64,000 nucleotides of DNA from Leptolyngbya sp. BC1307 (GCF_002286735.1 NZ_NRTA01000007.1:1-64000); one strand, 5' to 3'; shown: positions 1 through 13,490, numbered from the stretch's first letter. Program-made: numbers and translations. The notes: generated by a model from the sequence alone, not told the origin.

Positions 1-158
1 ACGAAGTCATTGTAAAGATTGTTCGCTGTCACGCACCTGGCTTTCACCACCCCCTAAGCTGCGCTATAGGCGGAGCACTAGCCGACTTTTTGGTAGCTAT
101 GCACTACTGTATAAGTGTAGTAGGTGTGCTTGATTAACTTATTGTCATTCTGTTCGCA

Positions 159-518
159 GTGTTTGCCATGGTACAGTTTAGGCCATCAAAATCGCTGGCG
201 TCTCAGCAGCTACCCACCGAGCTGGACTTGCCAGATACTGACAATCGCCCTGTGGACAATGAACTTCAGCTGCTGCTACCAATACTGCTGCGAAGCATTT
301 TAGAGCTGGCCTGGGGTAACCGCTCTGACTGGTTCTTCGGCTCGAATATGGGCCTTTATTACGATCCTAAGCGGCCAGCGGTGGGGCCAGACGGATTTTT
401 GAGCCTGGGCGTGCCGTACTATCGGCTACGCTGTAGCCTGCCTTTACCAAACATGGACACTTTACGGCACTCTAACCCTCTTAGTTTTCTGAATGCTCTA
501 CGCTGCCTACGGATCTAA
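159..518 (+). pseudogene. Uma2-family (DUF820) nuclease remnant, C-terminus lost
   Basis: The first ~85 residues look like the N-terminal part of the cyanobacterial Uma2/DUF820 PD-(D/E)XK family, with the characteristic stretch around SDWFFGSNMGLYYDPK and the PDGFLSLGV motif. Family members run to roughly 190-250 residues and carry the catalytic core after this point. Here the homology stops abruptly and the last ~35 residues do not resemble the family. The frame then ends inside the next gene's start region, overlapping it by 26 nt. I read this as a deletion that removed the catalytic half and joined the stump to the downstream gene. The start is GTG, with an in-frame ATG three codons later. 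Confidence 0.6.
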
Positions 519-1044
519 CCTGCACCCGCTTCGTCTTCAGCAGCGATCGCCGACAGCGCAGCTTTTAGGAACCGCCGCTGTCCCTGATATGGCTTTACGT
601 TTCCACAAGTGCGGCTACACAGATTTCTCAGGTAAGTGCAATCTTTTGCCCTGTCACGGCGGCATCGTTTACGTTGCTATTTACGAAATATCAGCTGCTG
701 AAATGGCGCTGCTAGACCGCAGTGAGGGGGCTGGCGCTGGCTACGATAGAGCTGCGATACCGGTCGATGGCTTTGGAGAGTGCGTCACCTATCTGGCGGC
801 AGCAACGCATATTGATGAAGCACTGCGACCGCTCTCCTGGTACAAAGCGCTGGTATTGGTCGGCTGCAAAAGACTGGCGTTTCCTGCTCCCTATATTGAG
901 GTAGTTCGCGATATTCCAACGGTGCAAGATCGGGATGGCGATCGCCACACCACTCACATGCAGCTAGTCGCAGACTGCGCAAATGCCAATAAAAAAAGCA
1001 GAGCCGGAGCCCTGCTTGGTTGTCGAAGCTATGAAAATCATTAG
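493..1044 (+). CDS. gamma-glutamylcyclotransferase-like protein
   Basis: The N-terminus [12 protein letters not shown] carries the YGSN substrate-binding signature of the GGCT/AIG2 fold. The downstream [13 protein letters not shown] stretch has the conserved acidic residue of that fold. Family members cyclise gamma-glutamyl amines or dipeptides to 5-oxoproline, but the substrate here cannot be read from the sequence. At 183 residues it has a normal size. The last ~30 residues (after [10 protein letters not shown]) look unstructured. It ends tail-to-tail with atpG and shares 4 nt with it. Its start lies inside the Uma2 remnant. Confidence 0.75.
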   Translation: MLYAAYGSNLHPLRLQQRSPTAQLLGTAAVPDMALRFHKCGYTDFSGKCNLLPCHGGIVYVAIYEISAAEMALLDRSEGAGAGYDRAAIPVDGFGECVTYLAAATHIDEALRPLSWYKALVLVGCKRLAFPAPYIEVVRDIPTVQDRDGDRHTTHMQLVADCANANKKSRAGALLGCRSYENH

Positions 1045-1994
1045 CCTAGCGCTGCTGCGCCACCGACCACTTCTAAAATTTCTTGAGTAATTGCCGCCTG
1101 ACGGGCTTTGTTGTAAGAAAGCGTCAGCGACTTCATCAGATCTTTGGCGTTATCGCTAGCGCTGTTCATCGCTGTCATGCGGGATGCCAGCTCGCTGGCG
1201 GCAGACTCCTGCATCGCTCTCAAAATTTGGTTGTTGAGGTACAGAGGTAGCAACGCATCCAAGATTTGAGCCGGATTCTGCTCAAAAATCATGTCTTTAG
1301 GAAACTCGCCAGCTTCTGACTGTGGCGCGGCGGCGCGCTCTACGGCCAAGCGACCTTCCCGACTGGTGAGCCGAAAAATCTCGTCGTCACTCGATTCTAA
1401 GCCCTGAGGGTCAAGCGGTAGCAGTGTTTGAGTAACCGGCTTATTGCTCACCAAAGAGAGAAACTTGGTATAGACTAGCTCGACTCTATCGACCGATTCC
1501 GATAGAAAGAGAGAGAGCAGCTCATCAGCAATCATCGAAGCTTCGGCGGCAGTAGGAATTTGCTCTAGCCCCGTGTACTTGGCATCGATGGGCGCGTTGC
1601 GGCGCTCAAAGTACTGCACGGCCTTACGACCGACCAATACATAGGAAAAATCTAGCCCTTCTGCCTTGATTTCTTTTGCCCGGTTCTCGGCCCGGCGAAT
1701 GACGTTGGCATTGTAGCCGCCGCAGAGACCGCGATCGCCCGAAATCACCAGCAGTGACACCTTCTCTACGTCACGCTGCTGCAAAAGCGGCAGATCAGAA
1801 GTGTCTTCAAACTTGAGGCGGCTCTGCAAGCCGTACAGCACCTGAGCTAAGCGGTCAGCAAAGGGCCGGGTCGCGTTGACCTGAGCCTGAGCCCGCCGCA
1901 CCTTAGCCGCCGCGACTAGCCGCATTGCTTCGGTGATTTTGCGCGTATTTTTGACCGACTGAATGCGATCGCGAATTAGTTTTAAGTTAGCCAT
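1041..1994 (-). CDS. atpG: F1 ATP synthase gamma subunit
   Basis: This is the central rotor shaft of F1 (called atpC in older cyanobacterial papers). The N-terminal helix [24 protein letters not shown] and the C-terminal helix ending in [14 protein letters not shown] are typical. A central segment around residues 200-240 ([19 protein letters not shown]...) is the cyanobacterial/plastid insertion. It lacks the pair of cysteines used for thioredoxin control in plants, as expected for cyanobacteria. It is the last gene of the atp operon, 72 nt after atpA. The beta/epsilon genes are not here, which is normal for cyanobacteria. Confidence 0.97.
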   Translation of the reverse strand: MANLKLIRDRIQSVKNTRKITEAMRLVAAAKVRRAQAQVNATRPFADRLAQVLYGLQSRLKFEDTSDLPLLQQRDVEKVSLLVISGDRGLCGGYNANVIRRAENRAKEIKAEGLDFSYVLVGRKAVQYFERRNAPIDAKYTGLEQIPTAAEASMIADELLSLFLSESVDRVELVYTKFLSLVSNKPVTQTLLPLDPQGLESSDDEIFRLTSREGRLAVERAAAPQSEAGEFPKDMIFEQNPAQILDALLPLYLNNQILRAMQESAASELASRMTAMNSASDNAKDLMKSLTLSYNKARQAAITQEILEVVGGAAALG

Positions 1995-2066
1995 AATCTT
2001 TTGTTGTCAGGCCGCCAATCGTCCGTTATCGAAACGGTTAGCCAGCGGCCCAATCTGTGCGTCTCC

Positions 2067-3584
2067 CTAGGCCGCCGCCATAAATGCCTGCTTGCTCTCG
2101 TCGATAGCCGCGTTCAACAGCTCAACGGCTTCATCAGTCAGCACTTTCTTACTATTGATTTCATCGACAAACGCTTTCTTGCTGGTGTTGATATAGCCAA
2201 TCAGCTCACTCACGTAGTCAGCCACCTTATCAACCGGAACGTCGTCTAGCTTGCCGTTGATGCCCGCGTAGATGACGGCCACCTGCTCAGGCAGCGATCG
2301 AGGCGAATACTGAGGCTGCTTCAAAATTTCACGCAGGCGCTGGCCGCGAGCGAGCTGAGCCTGCGTCGCCGGGTCCAGATCAGAGGCAAACTGGGCAAAG
2401 GCTTGCAGTTCGTCAAATTGAGCCAGCTCTAGCTTGACCTTGCCGGCCACTTTCTTAATCGCCTTGGTCTGCGCTGCTGAACCTACGCGAGATACCGAAA
2501 TACCTGCGTTGATCGCCGGACGTAAGCCCGAGTTAAACAGGTCAGAAGATAGGAAGATCTGACCGTCGGTGATCGAAATCACGTTGGTAGGAATGTAGGC
2601 CGACACGTCACCCGCTTGAGTTTCGATAATTGGCAAAGCGGTCATGCTGCCTTCGCCTAGCTCGGGGCTGAGCTTGGCGGCTCGTTCTAGCAGGCGAGAG
2701 TGAAGATAAAACACGTCGCCAGGATACGCCTCACGTCCGGGCGGACGCTTCAGCAGCAAGGACATTTGACGATATGCCTGAGCCTGCTTGGTCAAGTCAT
2801 CGTAAATCACCAGCGTGGCTTTGCCCCTGTACATAAAGTACTCAGCAATGGAAGCGCCTGTGTAAGGAGCCAGGTACTGGATGGCGGCGGGGGCATCGGC
2901 ATTGGCGGCGACTACGACGGTGTAGTCGAGTGCGCCGCGCTCTTCAAGGACGCCCACGACCCGGGCGACTGAAGAGGCTTTTTGGCCGATGGCTACGTAA
3001 ACGCAAATCACGTCCTGGTCGGCCTGGTTGAGAATGGTGTCGATGGCGATCGCCGTCTTCCCGGTCTGTCGGTCGCCAATAATCAGCTCGCGCTGACCGC
3101 GCCCAATCGGAATCATCGCGTCAATGGCCGTGATCCCTGTTTGTAGCGGCTCGTAAACCGACTTACGTTCAATAATGCCCGGTGCTGGTGATTCGATCAG
3201 GCGGGTTTCGCTGGTCTGAATATCACCTTTGCCGTCAAGCGGTCGGCCCAGCGTATCGACAACGCGGCCCAGCATGGCCTCGCCTACGGGTACAGCCGCA
3301 ATTTCGCCGGTAGATTTAACCGTGCTGCCTTCTTGAATCTGGCGACCGGTGCCCATCAGCACTGCGCCAACGTTGTCTTCTTCCAGGTTGAGGGCAATGC
3401 CTCGGGTGCCGTCTTCAAACTCCAGCAGTTCGCCGGCCATGGCGTTGTCTAGGCCATAGATGCGGGCAATGCCGTCACCGATCTGCAAGACGGTGCCGAC
3501 GCTATCAGCTTTGACATTCTGGTCGTACTGCTCTATCTGCTGCTGAATAATGCTGCTAATTTCGTCTGGTCTGATGCTTACCAT
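2067..3584 (-). CDS. atpA: F1 ATP synthase alpha subunit
   Basis: Non-catalytic nucleotide-binding subunit of the F1 hexamer. The P-loop [10 protein letters not shown] is visible near residue 170. The N-terminus [20 protein letters not shown] is the usual cyanobacterial one, and 505 residues is the expected length. It sits between atpH and atpG on the minus strand. The ~90-nt spacer to atpH carries an imperfect 11-bp duplication that overlaps the atpH stop. Confidence 0.98.
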   Translation of the reverse strand: MVSIRPDEISSIIQQQIEQYDQNVKADSVGTVLQIGDGIARIYGLDNAMAGELLEFEDGTRGIALNLEEDNVGAVLMGTGRQIQEGSTVKSTGEIAAVPVGEAMLGRVVDTLGRPLDGKGDIQTSETRLIESPAPGIIERKSVYEPLQTGITAIDAMIPIGRGQRELIIGDRQTGKTAIAIDTILNQADQDVICVYVAIGQKASSVARVVGVLEERGALDYTVVVAANADAPAAIQYLAPYTGASIAEYFMYRGKATLVIYDDLTKQAQAYRQMSLLLKRPPGREAYPGDVFYLHSRLLERAAKLSPELGEGSMTALPIIETQAGDVSAYIPTNVISITDGQIFLSSDLFNSGLRPAINAGISVSRVGSAAQTKAIKKVAGKVKLELAQFDELQAFAQFASDLDPATQAQLARGQRLREILKQPQYSPRSLPEQVAVIYAGINGKLDDVPVDKVADYVSELIGYINTSKKAFVDEINSKKVLTDEAVELLNAAIDESKQAFMAAA

Positions 3585-3658
3585 AAAGAGTCGCTCTACT
3601 AACTACCGATATGTACTAAAAAATTGAGCAAGACTGCGTCCTGCTGACTGCGAGGTCT

Positions 3659-3680
3659 TAACCTTCTCCTAACCTTCTAA
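3659..3680. repeat. 11-bp imperfect direct repeat at the atpH stop
   Basis: Two adjacent copies, TAACCTTCTCC and TAACCTTCTAA. The second contains the complement of the atpH stop codon (CTA at 3677-3679). This is a weak member of the wider set of short duplications at gene ends. Confidence 0.5.
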
Positions 3681-4228
3681 GTGGCCGCGCCTAGCTGTAA
3701 CCCAATGCGGCGAAGCTGTCCGCGCAGGCTAGCATCGAGTACTTGAGACCCGATCTGAATAATCACCCCACCGAGTAGATCCCGATCTACTCGGGTCTCT
3801 AGCTCAACGGCGTTGGCTTGGGTCATGCTGGTTACTCGCTGACGCACCGTTTCCTTTTGCTCGTCGGTGAGTTCGACCGCCGATATCACCTCGGCCAGCA
3901 CAGTCTGTCTAAGCTCGCGCACCCGGGATTGAAACTGCTGCAAAATTGGCTCGATTAGATAGATGCGTCCTTTATCTACCAGCAGCATTAGAAAATTCTT
4001 CATCTGCAGGTTGGTATCTTCTCCCAGCACTTGGGTCAGTACACCTTTCTTGGTCTCATCAGAAAGCAGCGGATTGGCCAAAAAATCTGACAGGCTGTCC
4101 GACGCTTTGAGCAAGTTAATGAGCTCTGCTGCCGTCTGGCTCAGCTCATCCACGCTGTCTTTTGACTGAGCGATAGACAGGAGCGCTTGGGCATAAGGAG
4201 CCGTGACCTCCGAAGTTGCCATACTCAT
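3677..4228 (-). CDS. atpH: F1 ATP synthase delta subunit (OSCP)
   Basis: Peripheral-stalk subunit joining the b/b' stator to the top of F1 (atpD in cyanobacterial usage). It has the helical N-terminal OSCP domain (TAPYAQALLSIAQ) and a C-terminal part with RVDRDLLGGVIIQIGSQVLDASL, which matches the conserved family end signature. It has 183 residues and lies 11 nt downstream of atpF, so it is probably co-translated. Confidence 0.96.
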   Translation of the reverse strand: MSMATSEVTAPYAQALLSIAQSKDSVDELSQTAAELINLLKASDSLSDFLANPLLSDETKKGVLTQVLGEDTNLQMKNFLMLLVDKGRIYLIEPILQQFQSRVRELRQTVLAEVISAVELTDEQKETVRQRVTSMTQANAVELETRVDRDLLGGVIIQIGSQVLDASLRGQLRRIGLQLGAAT

Positions 4229-4239
4229 GTTTTGTTCTC

Positions 4240-4764
4240 CTAATCTCCTAGCTGAGCGATGCTCTGGTCAACCAGTCGGGTCTGGACGCCTTCATTGAGG
4301 ACTTCAGGCAGGCGCGATCGCACCTTCTCAATCGCCATCGCCGACACCCGCTGTCTCAGCTCGCGCATCGCTCGCTCTTCTTGAGAAGATAAGTCCTGCT
4401 GAGCTGCGGCCTTCATCCGCTCAATATCTTTGATCGACTGGGCCATGACCGCCTGTCGGGCTACTTCAGCATTGTCAGATGCTTCAGCTCGAATGCGCTC
4501 CGCCTCTTTTTTAGCCATTTGCAGCTTTTGCTGCTGATCGGCTAGTGAGGAAGACGCCTGCTTTTGCCGCGCCTCAGCCTCTTTAATTGCCGTTTCAATC
4601 TCGTCGCGGCGCTCCTTGAGCTTATCGCCCAGAAAACCCCGTCCAAAATAGAAAAGGACGCCGATGATAATGATTAGGTTAATCAGGTTGGTTTCGAGGA
4701 TGTCGAAATTTAGCCCAAATCCTTTTGTCTCGGAGGCTAGCAGCCCCAACGCTTGCGTTAACAC
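4240..4764 (-). CDS. atpF: F0 ATP synthase subunit b
   Basis: One of two stator b-type subunits. An N-terminal membrane segment (LETNLINLIIIIGVLFYFGRG) is followed by a long charged helix rich in E, K, Q and A with coiled-coil character (residues ~45-150). It has 174 residues. The b (atpF) plus b' (atpF2) pair is typical of photosynthetic bacteria and plastids. Confidence 0.95.
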   Translation of the reverse strand: MLTQALGLLASETKGFGLNFDILETNLINLIIIIGVLFYFGRGFLGDKLKERRDEIETAIKEAEARQKQASSSLADQQQKLQMAKKEAERIRAEASDNAEVARQAVMAQSIKDIERMKAAAQQDLSSQEERAMRELRQRVSAMAIEKVRSRLPEVLNEGVQTRLVDQSIAQLGD

Positions 4765-4832
4765 TTTCGATACCTGCTTGATCGCTTCTGCTTGATTTCT
4801 TCAGATCTGGATTGAGCGCATCGCGATGCCGC

Positions 4833-5321
4833 TCATACTGCTGAACCTAGCAGCTTTCCTAGAATTTGCTCGCTCAGTGCGTCTACTTGAGTTTCCAGCT
4901 GGGTTAAAGCGGCTGTCTTCTGCTGGTCTAGCTCCTGCTGTACAGATTCGCGCTGGGCTGCTGCCTCCTGCTGTGCGACTGACTGCTTTTCATCTGCGAT
5001 TTTTTGAGCCTCGGCTTGGGCCGACTCAATCACGCTGCGAGCCTCACGGCGCGTCGCTGCCAGCGACTGCTCGTACTCAGTAGCCAGCTTTTCAGCTTTA
5101 GCCAAGCGCTCTTGGGCGTTGCTTTTCGTGGTGCGCACGTAGGCGTCGCGCTCATCAATGGCCTGACCTAGCGGATCGTAAAAAATGGCTTTGAGCACAG
5201 CCGTCAAAATCAGAAACTGAATGGCCATCAGCGGCAGGGTCGCGTCTAGATCAAACAGCCCCCCGGCTTCTTCAGTTGCTTCAACAGCCTCAACAGCGAG
5301 TAATGTCAGTCCCGTCCACAT
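4833..5321 (-). CDS. atpF2: F0 ATP synthase subunit b'
   Basis: Second stator subunit (atpG in cyanobacterial papers). The N-terminal hydrophobic helix [27 protein letters not shown] is followed by a coiled-coil tail, and the membrane-exit motif [13 protein letters not shown] is typical for b'. It has 162 residues. The gene lies between atpE and atpF in the usual order. Confidence 0.95.
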   Translation of the reverse strand: MWTGLTLLAVEAVEATEEAGGLFDLDATLPLMAIQFLILTAVLKAIFYDPLGQAIDERDAYVRTTKSNAQERLAKAEKLATEYEQSLAATRREARSVIESAQAEAQKIADEKQSVAQQEAAAQRESVQQELDQQKTAALTQLETQVDALSEQILGKLLGSAV

Positions 5322-5408
5322 GGTTCTTCTCTAGATTCAAAATTTAGAAAGCGCGGGGCAAAGCATTGCGCTGAATACCCCGCTTTCGATGCCCCATAGG
5401 GAGACGAT

Positions 5409-5735
<327 letters not shown>

Positions 5736-5818
5736 TAAAGAGTGAGATTAATGAGAGTCTCTATCTCTCAAGGAACGGCGATCGCTCCCAAAATCTAGCC
5801 TGAAATCAAACCTGAAGC

Positions 5819-6565
5819 TCAAGCGTGTTCTTCACCGTGCCCTTCAATGGCTTCACCAATGTAAGCAGCCGCCAGCGTTGCAAAGATCAGCGCCTGAATT
5901 GCACTGGTAAATAGCCCCAGCACCATTACTGGCAATGGCACAAATAAAGGCACCAGCAGCACCAGTACCGCAACCACCAGCTCATCTGCCAGGATATTGC
6001 CAAACAGCCTGAAGCTCAAAGAGAGGGGCTTGGTGAAGTCTTCTAAGATGTTAATCGGCAGCAAGATTGGGGTGGGCTCAATGTACTTGGCAAAATAGCC
6101 CAGCCCACGCTTGCGAAAGCCAGCATAGAAGTAAGCCAGAGAGGTCAGCAGCGCCAGCGCCACGGTTGTATTGATGTCGTTGGTTGGCGCAGCCAGCTCA
6201 CCGCCCGGAATGCGAATTAGCTTCCAGGGAATCAGCGCGCCCGACCAGTTAGAGACGAAAATAAACAAAAATAGCGTACCGACAAAAGGCACCCAGGGGC
6301 GATATTCCTTTTCACCGATTTGATCCTTGGCCAGGTCGCGAATAAAATCCAGCGCATACTCCATAAAATTTTGCAGCCCAGATGGAATACGCTCCACCTT
6401 TCGGGTAGCTAAAAAGGCCACGCCGATCAGCAGCGCCGATACGAACCAAGAAACCAGAAATACCTGACCGTGCAGCTTTAAGCCGCCAATATGCCAGTAA
6501 TAGTGCTGACCGACTTCTAGCTTGGCTAAAAGTGCAGGGTCAAAAAAGTGCAGGGTGCTTAGCAT
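5819..6565 (-). CDS. atpB: F0 ATP synthase subunit a
   Basis: Stator membrane subunit forming the proton half-channels (atpI in cyanobacterial papers). It has multiple hydrophobic helices. The conserved region with the essential arginine is seen in [19 protein letters not shown]. It has 248 residues. The transcript has atpI upstream and a 164-nt spacer with a strong hairpin downstream before atpE. Confidence 0.97.
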   Translation of the reverse strand: MLSTLHFFDPALLAKLEVGQHYYWHIGGLKLHGQVFLVSWFVSALLIGVAFLATRKVERIPSGLQNFMEYALDFIRDLAKDQIGEKEYRPWVPFVGTLFLFIFVSNWSGALIPWKLIRIPGGELAAPTNDINTTVALALLTSLAYFYAGFRKRGLGYFAKYIEPTPILLPINILEDFTKPLSLSFRLFGNILADELVVAVLVLLVPLFVPLPVMVLGLFTSAIQALIFATLAAAYIGEAIEGHGEEHA

Positions 6566-6569
6566 CGCC

Positions 6570-6597
6570 GTTTAGTTCTCTTCGTTTACTTCTCTTC
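6570..6597. repeat. 14-bp tandem duplication just upstream of atpB
   Basis: Two copies, GTTTAGTTCTCTTC and GTTTACTTCTCTTC, differ at one base. On the minus strand each reads GAAGAGAA(C/G)TAAAC, so both copies offer a purine-rich, ribosome-binding-like stretch before the atpB ATG. Confidence 0.6.
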
Positions 6598-6626
6598 GTC
6601 TCTTTCGAGTTTGCGCTGATACTGGC

Positions 6627-7103
6627 TTACATCGCCTTTTTCTGAGGCAAGACAGCCGTCCACAGTACGAATGTAATCAGCGCGGCTTTGTAGGTCAAAA
6701 ATCCCAAAAAGACGGGCAGCACCGATAGCTGCTGCCACTGCGTTGACACCACCAGCACGCCGATTAAGACGGCTAGCCGTCCGCTACTCGACTTGGGGGC
6801 CTCTCGACCGATCTTGCCGACGCTTCTGGCCAGCATTCTCAGATAAACCACGCCCGTGCAGGCACCGATCACATAGTTGAGCGCTGTGTTCAGCGAGTAA
6901 AAGCCCCAAACAAAGAGGAAAATTACCGCACTGAAGGCAACCGTCAGCCTGAGCAGGGTTTGCTGCAGCTGATAGTAATCTTGCATGGCCGTTCCAGTCG
7001 GGGGCGGCAGTTGTACCGCAGCCGGCTCCTGTTCAGCCTGGTCTGATTCCTCAGTTGCTAAGGATTCATCTGGCGTTTTAGTTGTTTTTTCGGCAAAAGT
7101 CAC
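6627..7103 (-). CDS. atpI: ATP synthase accessory protein I (Atp1)
   Basis: First gene of the atp operon, encoding the small membrane protein thought to help c-ring assembly. A hydrophilic N-terminus (~40 residues, E/P/Q-rich) is followed by four hydrophobic segments, including FSAVIFLFVWGFYSL and LGFLTYKAALITFVLWTAVL. It has 158 residues. Position and topology identify it more than strong motifs do. Confidence 0.85.
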   Translation of the reverse strand: MTFAEKTTKTPDESLATEESDQAEQEPAAVQLPPPTGTAMQDYYQLQQTLLRLTVAFSAVIFLFVWGFYSLNTALNYVIGACTGVVYLRMLARSVGKIGREAPKSSSGRLAVLIGVLVVSTQWQQLSVLPVFLGFLTYKAALITFVLWTAVLPQKKAM

Positions 7104-7177
7104 AGCGGCAAAATGCGGAAAAAGTTCGTCAAACCAGTCAATTTAAGACAGGGTTAACCTGTGCCAAACCAAGGCTG

Positions 7178-7205
7178 ATCATATCATGGCAACAATACTT
7201 AGCAA
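7178..7205 (-). promoter_or_regulatory. Putative promoter of the atp operon
   Basis: On the minus strand TTGCTA (-35-like) and TATGAT (-10-like, 5 of 6 to consensus) are separated by 16 nt, about 75 nt upstream of the atpI start. This is by eye only. Confidence 0.35.
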
Positions 7206-7230
7206 AAAAGTTTTGACCAGAGAACGGGCA

Positions 7231-8451
7231 TCAGTTTTGTGGTAGCGCTAACATAATTAGCTGTCGGGTCTGTAGCGATCGCACCCCGTCTATCGACAAA
7301 CCGCTCTGTGGCAGGATATCAGCGACTGGCCGGCCCTGTTCAGGCGCGCACTTTTCTAAAAAGGCAAATTCTGCCTCTGTAATCGAGACAACTTGATAGT
7401 CGTAGTTAAAAAAGCTGCGGCTAGGCCAGCCTTCCATGCAGGGATGGCGCTCGGGAATGGCCGTTAGCAGCAGTTCATCATCAGTCCAGTTGGTTTTTTC
7501 GAGCGGCGGTCGGCTGAGGAAAAATTCAAAATGAGTTACCTCCGGGTCGAGCAGCTCAGTTAGTCGGTAGCGATCGCGCTCCGAAAGCTTCTCGGCTCTA
7601 GCTACCAGATCAGGCGCGGTGCCAATCAGCCGGGACAGATCCCAATAGGGCGGGTTAGAAAAGCCGACAAAGTCGAGGCCAGAAGCATCAACGAGATCAA
7701 ACAGCGTCTCGACGTTGTAATCAATCTCTTGAGGATGCACGTACATATCGGCAAAGCATTCGTCTCGCTGATTTTCGAGTGCCCAGCGGGTCTCCTCTCG
7801 TTTTCGCAGCCGGTTTTGCTCAGGCAGGGATGAAAACAGCGTGCGGCCTACCTGGACGCCGTCTTTGTAGTCGCCCCGGCGATCGCCTTGCAGTAGCGCG
7901 ATCGCCTGCTGGGTCAGCTGAATTTCCCAACGCCCGAGTTCCGCATAGACAAAAATATGGAAAATGCCGCCGGGAGCTAGTTTTTTAGCCAGTGCCTGAA
8001 TGCCTCTGACCGGGTCAGGCAGATGGTGCAGCACGCCCACACAGTTAATCAGGTCAAATTCACCCGGAATCTGATCGACATCATAAATACTGAGATTGTG
8101 AAACGCGACTCGATCTGCGCCAGATCGCTGACAGCGCTCAGTAGCCACGGCGATCGCGCCTGCACTCAGGTCAATCCCCACCACTTCAGCCGCCGGGTTG
8201 AGATGAACCAAATATTCGGTGCCGACCCCCGTACCGCAGCCCGCATCTAAAATTCGCACCTGGTCGCGCGACGGCTTGCGGCCCGTACAAAAGCTATAGG
8301 CAGAGGGCCAGTGCCAGCGCCAGTTGTAGCCAGGAGGAGCCTCATCTAGCAGCGGCTCAGGCGGAAAGGGATAGGTATCATAAAGCTGGGCAACAGCCGA
8401 ACTGACTGCCGAATCTGAACGCGCTGCCGAAGAAGACTCTGCCATAGTCAC
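7231..8451 (-). CDS. class I SAM-dependent methyltransferase, unknown substrate
   Basis: Motif I is clear as ILDAGCGTGVGTEYL (residues ~70-85), followed by VVGIDLSAGAI and the FDLINCVGVLHHLPDPVRGIQALAKKLAPGG region typical of class I Rossmann methyltransferases. The N-terminal ~45 residues include VAQLYDTYPFPPEPLL, which I recall as common in cyanobacterial proteins of this type. The ~200-residue C-terminal extension has no motif I recognise. At 406 residues it is longer than a minimal methyltransferase. The substrate is unknown. It is transcribed in the same direction as atpI, but the putative atp promoter lies between them. Confidence 0.8.
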   Translation of the reverse strand: MTMAESSSAARSDSAVSSAVAQLYDTYPFPPEPLLDEAPPGYNWRWHWPSAYSFCTGRKPSRDQVRILDAGCGTGVGTEYLVHLNPAAEVVGIDLSAGAIAVATERCQRSGADRVAFHNLSIYDVDQIPGEFDLINCVGVLHHLPDPVRGIQALAKKLAPGGIFHIFVYAELGRWEIQLTQQAIALLQGDRRGDYKDGVQVGRTLFSSLPEQNRLRKREETRWALENQRDECFADMYVHPQEIDYNVETLFDLVDASGLDFVGFSNPPYWDLSRLIGTAPDLVARAEKLSERDRYRLTELLDPEVTHFEFFLSRPPLEKTNWTDDELLLTAIPERHPCMEGWPSRSFFNYDYQVVSITEAEFAFLEKCAPEQGRPVADILPQSGLSIDGVRSLQTRQLIMLALPQN

Positions 8452-11524
<3,073 letters not shown>

Positions 11525-11989
11525 GCACGGAGCCACGAGCAAGCAACTCAATCGTTCAATGCTCTGTGAAGGGCGCAACATTTTGCGCCCCTTATCCGCA
11601 CGGTACAGACTACTGGGCTGAACTTGCCTTGCTCATCAATTTCTGAGGATCTTTATTACGAAATATTTCCAAACCTCTAAGAAGGTCAGCGGAATGCCGG
11701 AAAATGTTTACGGAAGGTAGCTGAGCCGAACAAGATGAGCTTACTCAAAGCGTAGATCTGATGAACTGATATCTTGTTTGCTTGCAAGCGGAAAAGTTTG
11801 ATTCTCTACGGTAGGCCCTTCGTCACTTCTCCTCTCGTTCTTGCCGGTTAATGCTCTTAAAGCTGCACAGCAGTTCGCAGGGCATTGGCATGTAGGGTTA
11901 GAGATTGAGATAGCTGACTAAAGCTTAGCTGTTTGTTTTTTGAAAGCCAGTTGCACTCATCTGGTTTATTCTTTCGGAGGAATCCATTA
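11525..11989 (+). promoter_or_regulatory. apcE-apcA spacer and apcA leader
   Basis: 465 nt without a gene. A perfect 8-bp hairpin, GGGCGCAA-CATT-TTGCGCCC (11571-11590), lies 46 nt after the apcE stop but lacks a U-run, so it may be a processing or partial-termination site. The long leader before apcA suggests its own promoter, as known for the abundant apcAB transcript. GGAGG (11976-11980) lies 9 nt before the chosen apcA ATG. Confidence 0.55.
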
Positions 11990-12475
11990 ATGAGTATAGT
12001 CACGAAGTCAATCGTGAATGCCGACGCTGAGGCCCGCTACCTCAGCCCCGGCGAATTAGATCGCATCAAGGGTTTTGTTACCTCTGGTGAGCGTCGTGTG
12101 CGCATCGCCCAGGTCTTGACTGAGTCCCGTGAGCGCATCGTTAAGCAAGCTGGTGACCAGCTATTCCAAAAGCGCCCTGATGTGGTCTCCCCTGGTGGCA
12201 ACGCCTACGGCGAAGAGATGACCGCAACTTGCCTGCGCGATATGGACTACTATCTGCGTCTGATCACCTACGGTGTAGTCGCAGGTGACGTTACCCCAAT
12301 CGAAGAGATTGGCCTGGTCGGCGCTCGTGAAATGTACAACTCCCTTGGCACCTCCATCCCTGCGATGGCTGAGTCAATCCGTTGCATGAAGAACGTTGCT
12401 GGCTCCATGATGTCTGGAGAAGATGCGACCGAAGCTGCCTCTTACTTCGACTACGTGGTTGGCGGTCTGCAGTAG
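11990..12475 (+). CDS. apcA: allophycocyanin alpha subunit
   Basis: Core antenna biliprotein. I place the start at [18 protein letters not shown] because this is the family N-terminus, and a GGAGG lies 9 nt upstream. The ORF-track extension of 19 residues is not part of the family. It has 161 residues. The phycocyanobilin site is seen as [15 protein letters not shown] (Cys near residue 81). It pairs with apcB 56 nt downstream. Confidence 0.98.
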   Translation: MSIVTKSIVNADAEARYLSPGELDRIKGFVTSGERRVRIAQVLTESRERIVKQAGDQLFQKRPDVVSPGGNAYGEEMTATCLRDMDYYLRLITYGVVAGDVTPIEEIGLVGAREMYNSLGTSIPAMAESIRCMKNVAGSMMSGEDATEAASYFDYVVGGLQ

Positions 12476-12531
12476 GCCTCGGCTGCCCTCGTTTTTTCAT
12501 CATTCAAAGTCAACTTTAAGGAAGCGCACCT

Positions 12532-13017
12532 ATGCAAGACGCAATTACTGCTGTTATTAATGCTTCAGACGTTCAAGGTAAGTACCTCGATCAGTCTTCA
12601 ATGGATAAGCTCAAAGCTTATTTCCAAACTGGTGAGCTGCGCGTTCGTGCGGCTACTTCCATCAGTGCTAATGCGGCTGAAATCGTGAAGGAAGCAGTGG
12701 CTAAGTCCCTGCTGTATTCCGATATCACTCGCCCCGGCGGCAACATGTACACGACCCGTCGCTATGCTGCCTGCATCCGCGATCTCGACTACTACCTCCG
12801 CTACTCCACCTATGCAATGCTTGCAGGTGATCCCTCCATTCTCGATGAGCGCGTGCTCAACGGTTTGAAAGAGACCTACAACTCGCTAGGCGTTCCGGTT
12901 GGTGCAACTGTTCAGGCCATTCAGGCTATGAAAGAAGTCACTGCTAGCTTGGTCGGCGCTGATGCTGGCAAAGAAATGGGCGTTTACTTCGACTATATCT
13001 GCTCTGGCTTAAGCTAG
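12532..13017 (+). CDS. apcB: allophycocyanin beta subunit
   Basis: Beta partner of ApcA, 161 residues. The bilin-attachment cysteine is in [18 protein letters not shown]. The preceding [11 protein letters not shown] contains the conserved asparagine that is N-methylated in beta-type biliproteins. An AAGGA-type ribosome site precedes the ATG. The gene is followed by a 269-nt structured spacer before apcC. Confidence 0.98.
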   Translation: MQDAITAVINASDVQGKYLDQSSMDKLKAYFQTGELRVRAATSISANAAEIVKEAVAKSLLYSDITRPGGNMYTTRRYAACIRDLDYYLRYSTYAMLAGDPSILDERVLNGLKETYNSLGVPVGATVQAIQAMKEVTASLVGADAGKEMGVYFDYICSGLS

Positions 13018-13117
13018 CAGGCAGGTAGTCTACCTCGATGACGGTTGGCTCTACGCGAGCTGATCCGCTTCCATCAAAATAGGATTCATTGATTTTTGAT
13101 GATCCTAACTTTCTCTG

Positions 13118-13233
13118 TCTAGAAGTCTGGGGTGAGTGTTAGAAAATTAAAGGCTTAGCAGAAGGAGGCGTTGAACCCTTCTTATTACCTGAGAGGCTTT
13201 GATTGGTTAGCATTGACTTATCAGACTTCTAGA
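13118..13233 (+). repeat. 12-bp inverted repeat in the apcB-apcC spacer
   Basis: TCTAGAAGTCTG (13118-13129) and its exact complement CAGACTTCTAGA (13222-13233) bracket ~92 nt. A second short hairpin, AGGATTCAT/ATGATCCT, lies just upstream (13081-13106). On the transcript these could fold into a long-range stem that protects apcAB mRNA or lowers apcC output. Confidence 0.5.
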
Positions 13234-13286
13234 TAGCGTTTGAATTCAAAAAGTTCAGGTTTCAGATACCAGAGAGGCCCCTTGTT

Positions 13287-13490
13287 ATGCGAATGTTTAA
13301 AGTGACTGCCTGCGTTCCGAGCCAAACCAGGATTCGCACTCAGCGCGAGCTACAGAACACCTACTTTACAAAGCTAGTTCCTTACGACAATTGGTTTAAA
13401 GAGCAGCAGCGCATCCAAAAGATGGGCGGTACGATTGTCAAAGTAGAACTGGCTACTGGTCGTCAGGGCGCGAACACAGGTCTAGCGTAG
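13287..13490 (+). CDS. apcC: phycobilisome core small linker LC (ApcC)
   Basis: This 67-residue CpcD-like linker caps the core cylinders. The sequence MRMFKVTACVPSQTRIRTQREL and the NTYFTKLVPYDNWF middle are characteristic of ApcC. It is the last gene of the apc operon and is followed by a good intrinsic terminator. Confidence 0.97.
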   Translation: MRMFKVTACVPSQTRIRTQRELQNTYFTKLVPYDNWFKEQQRIQKMGGTIVKVELATGRQGANTGLA

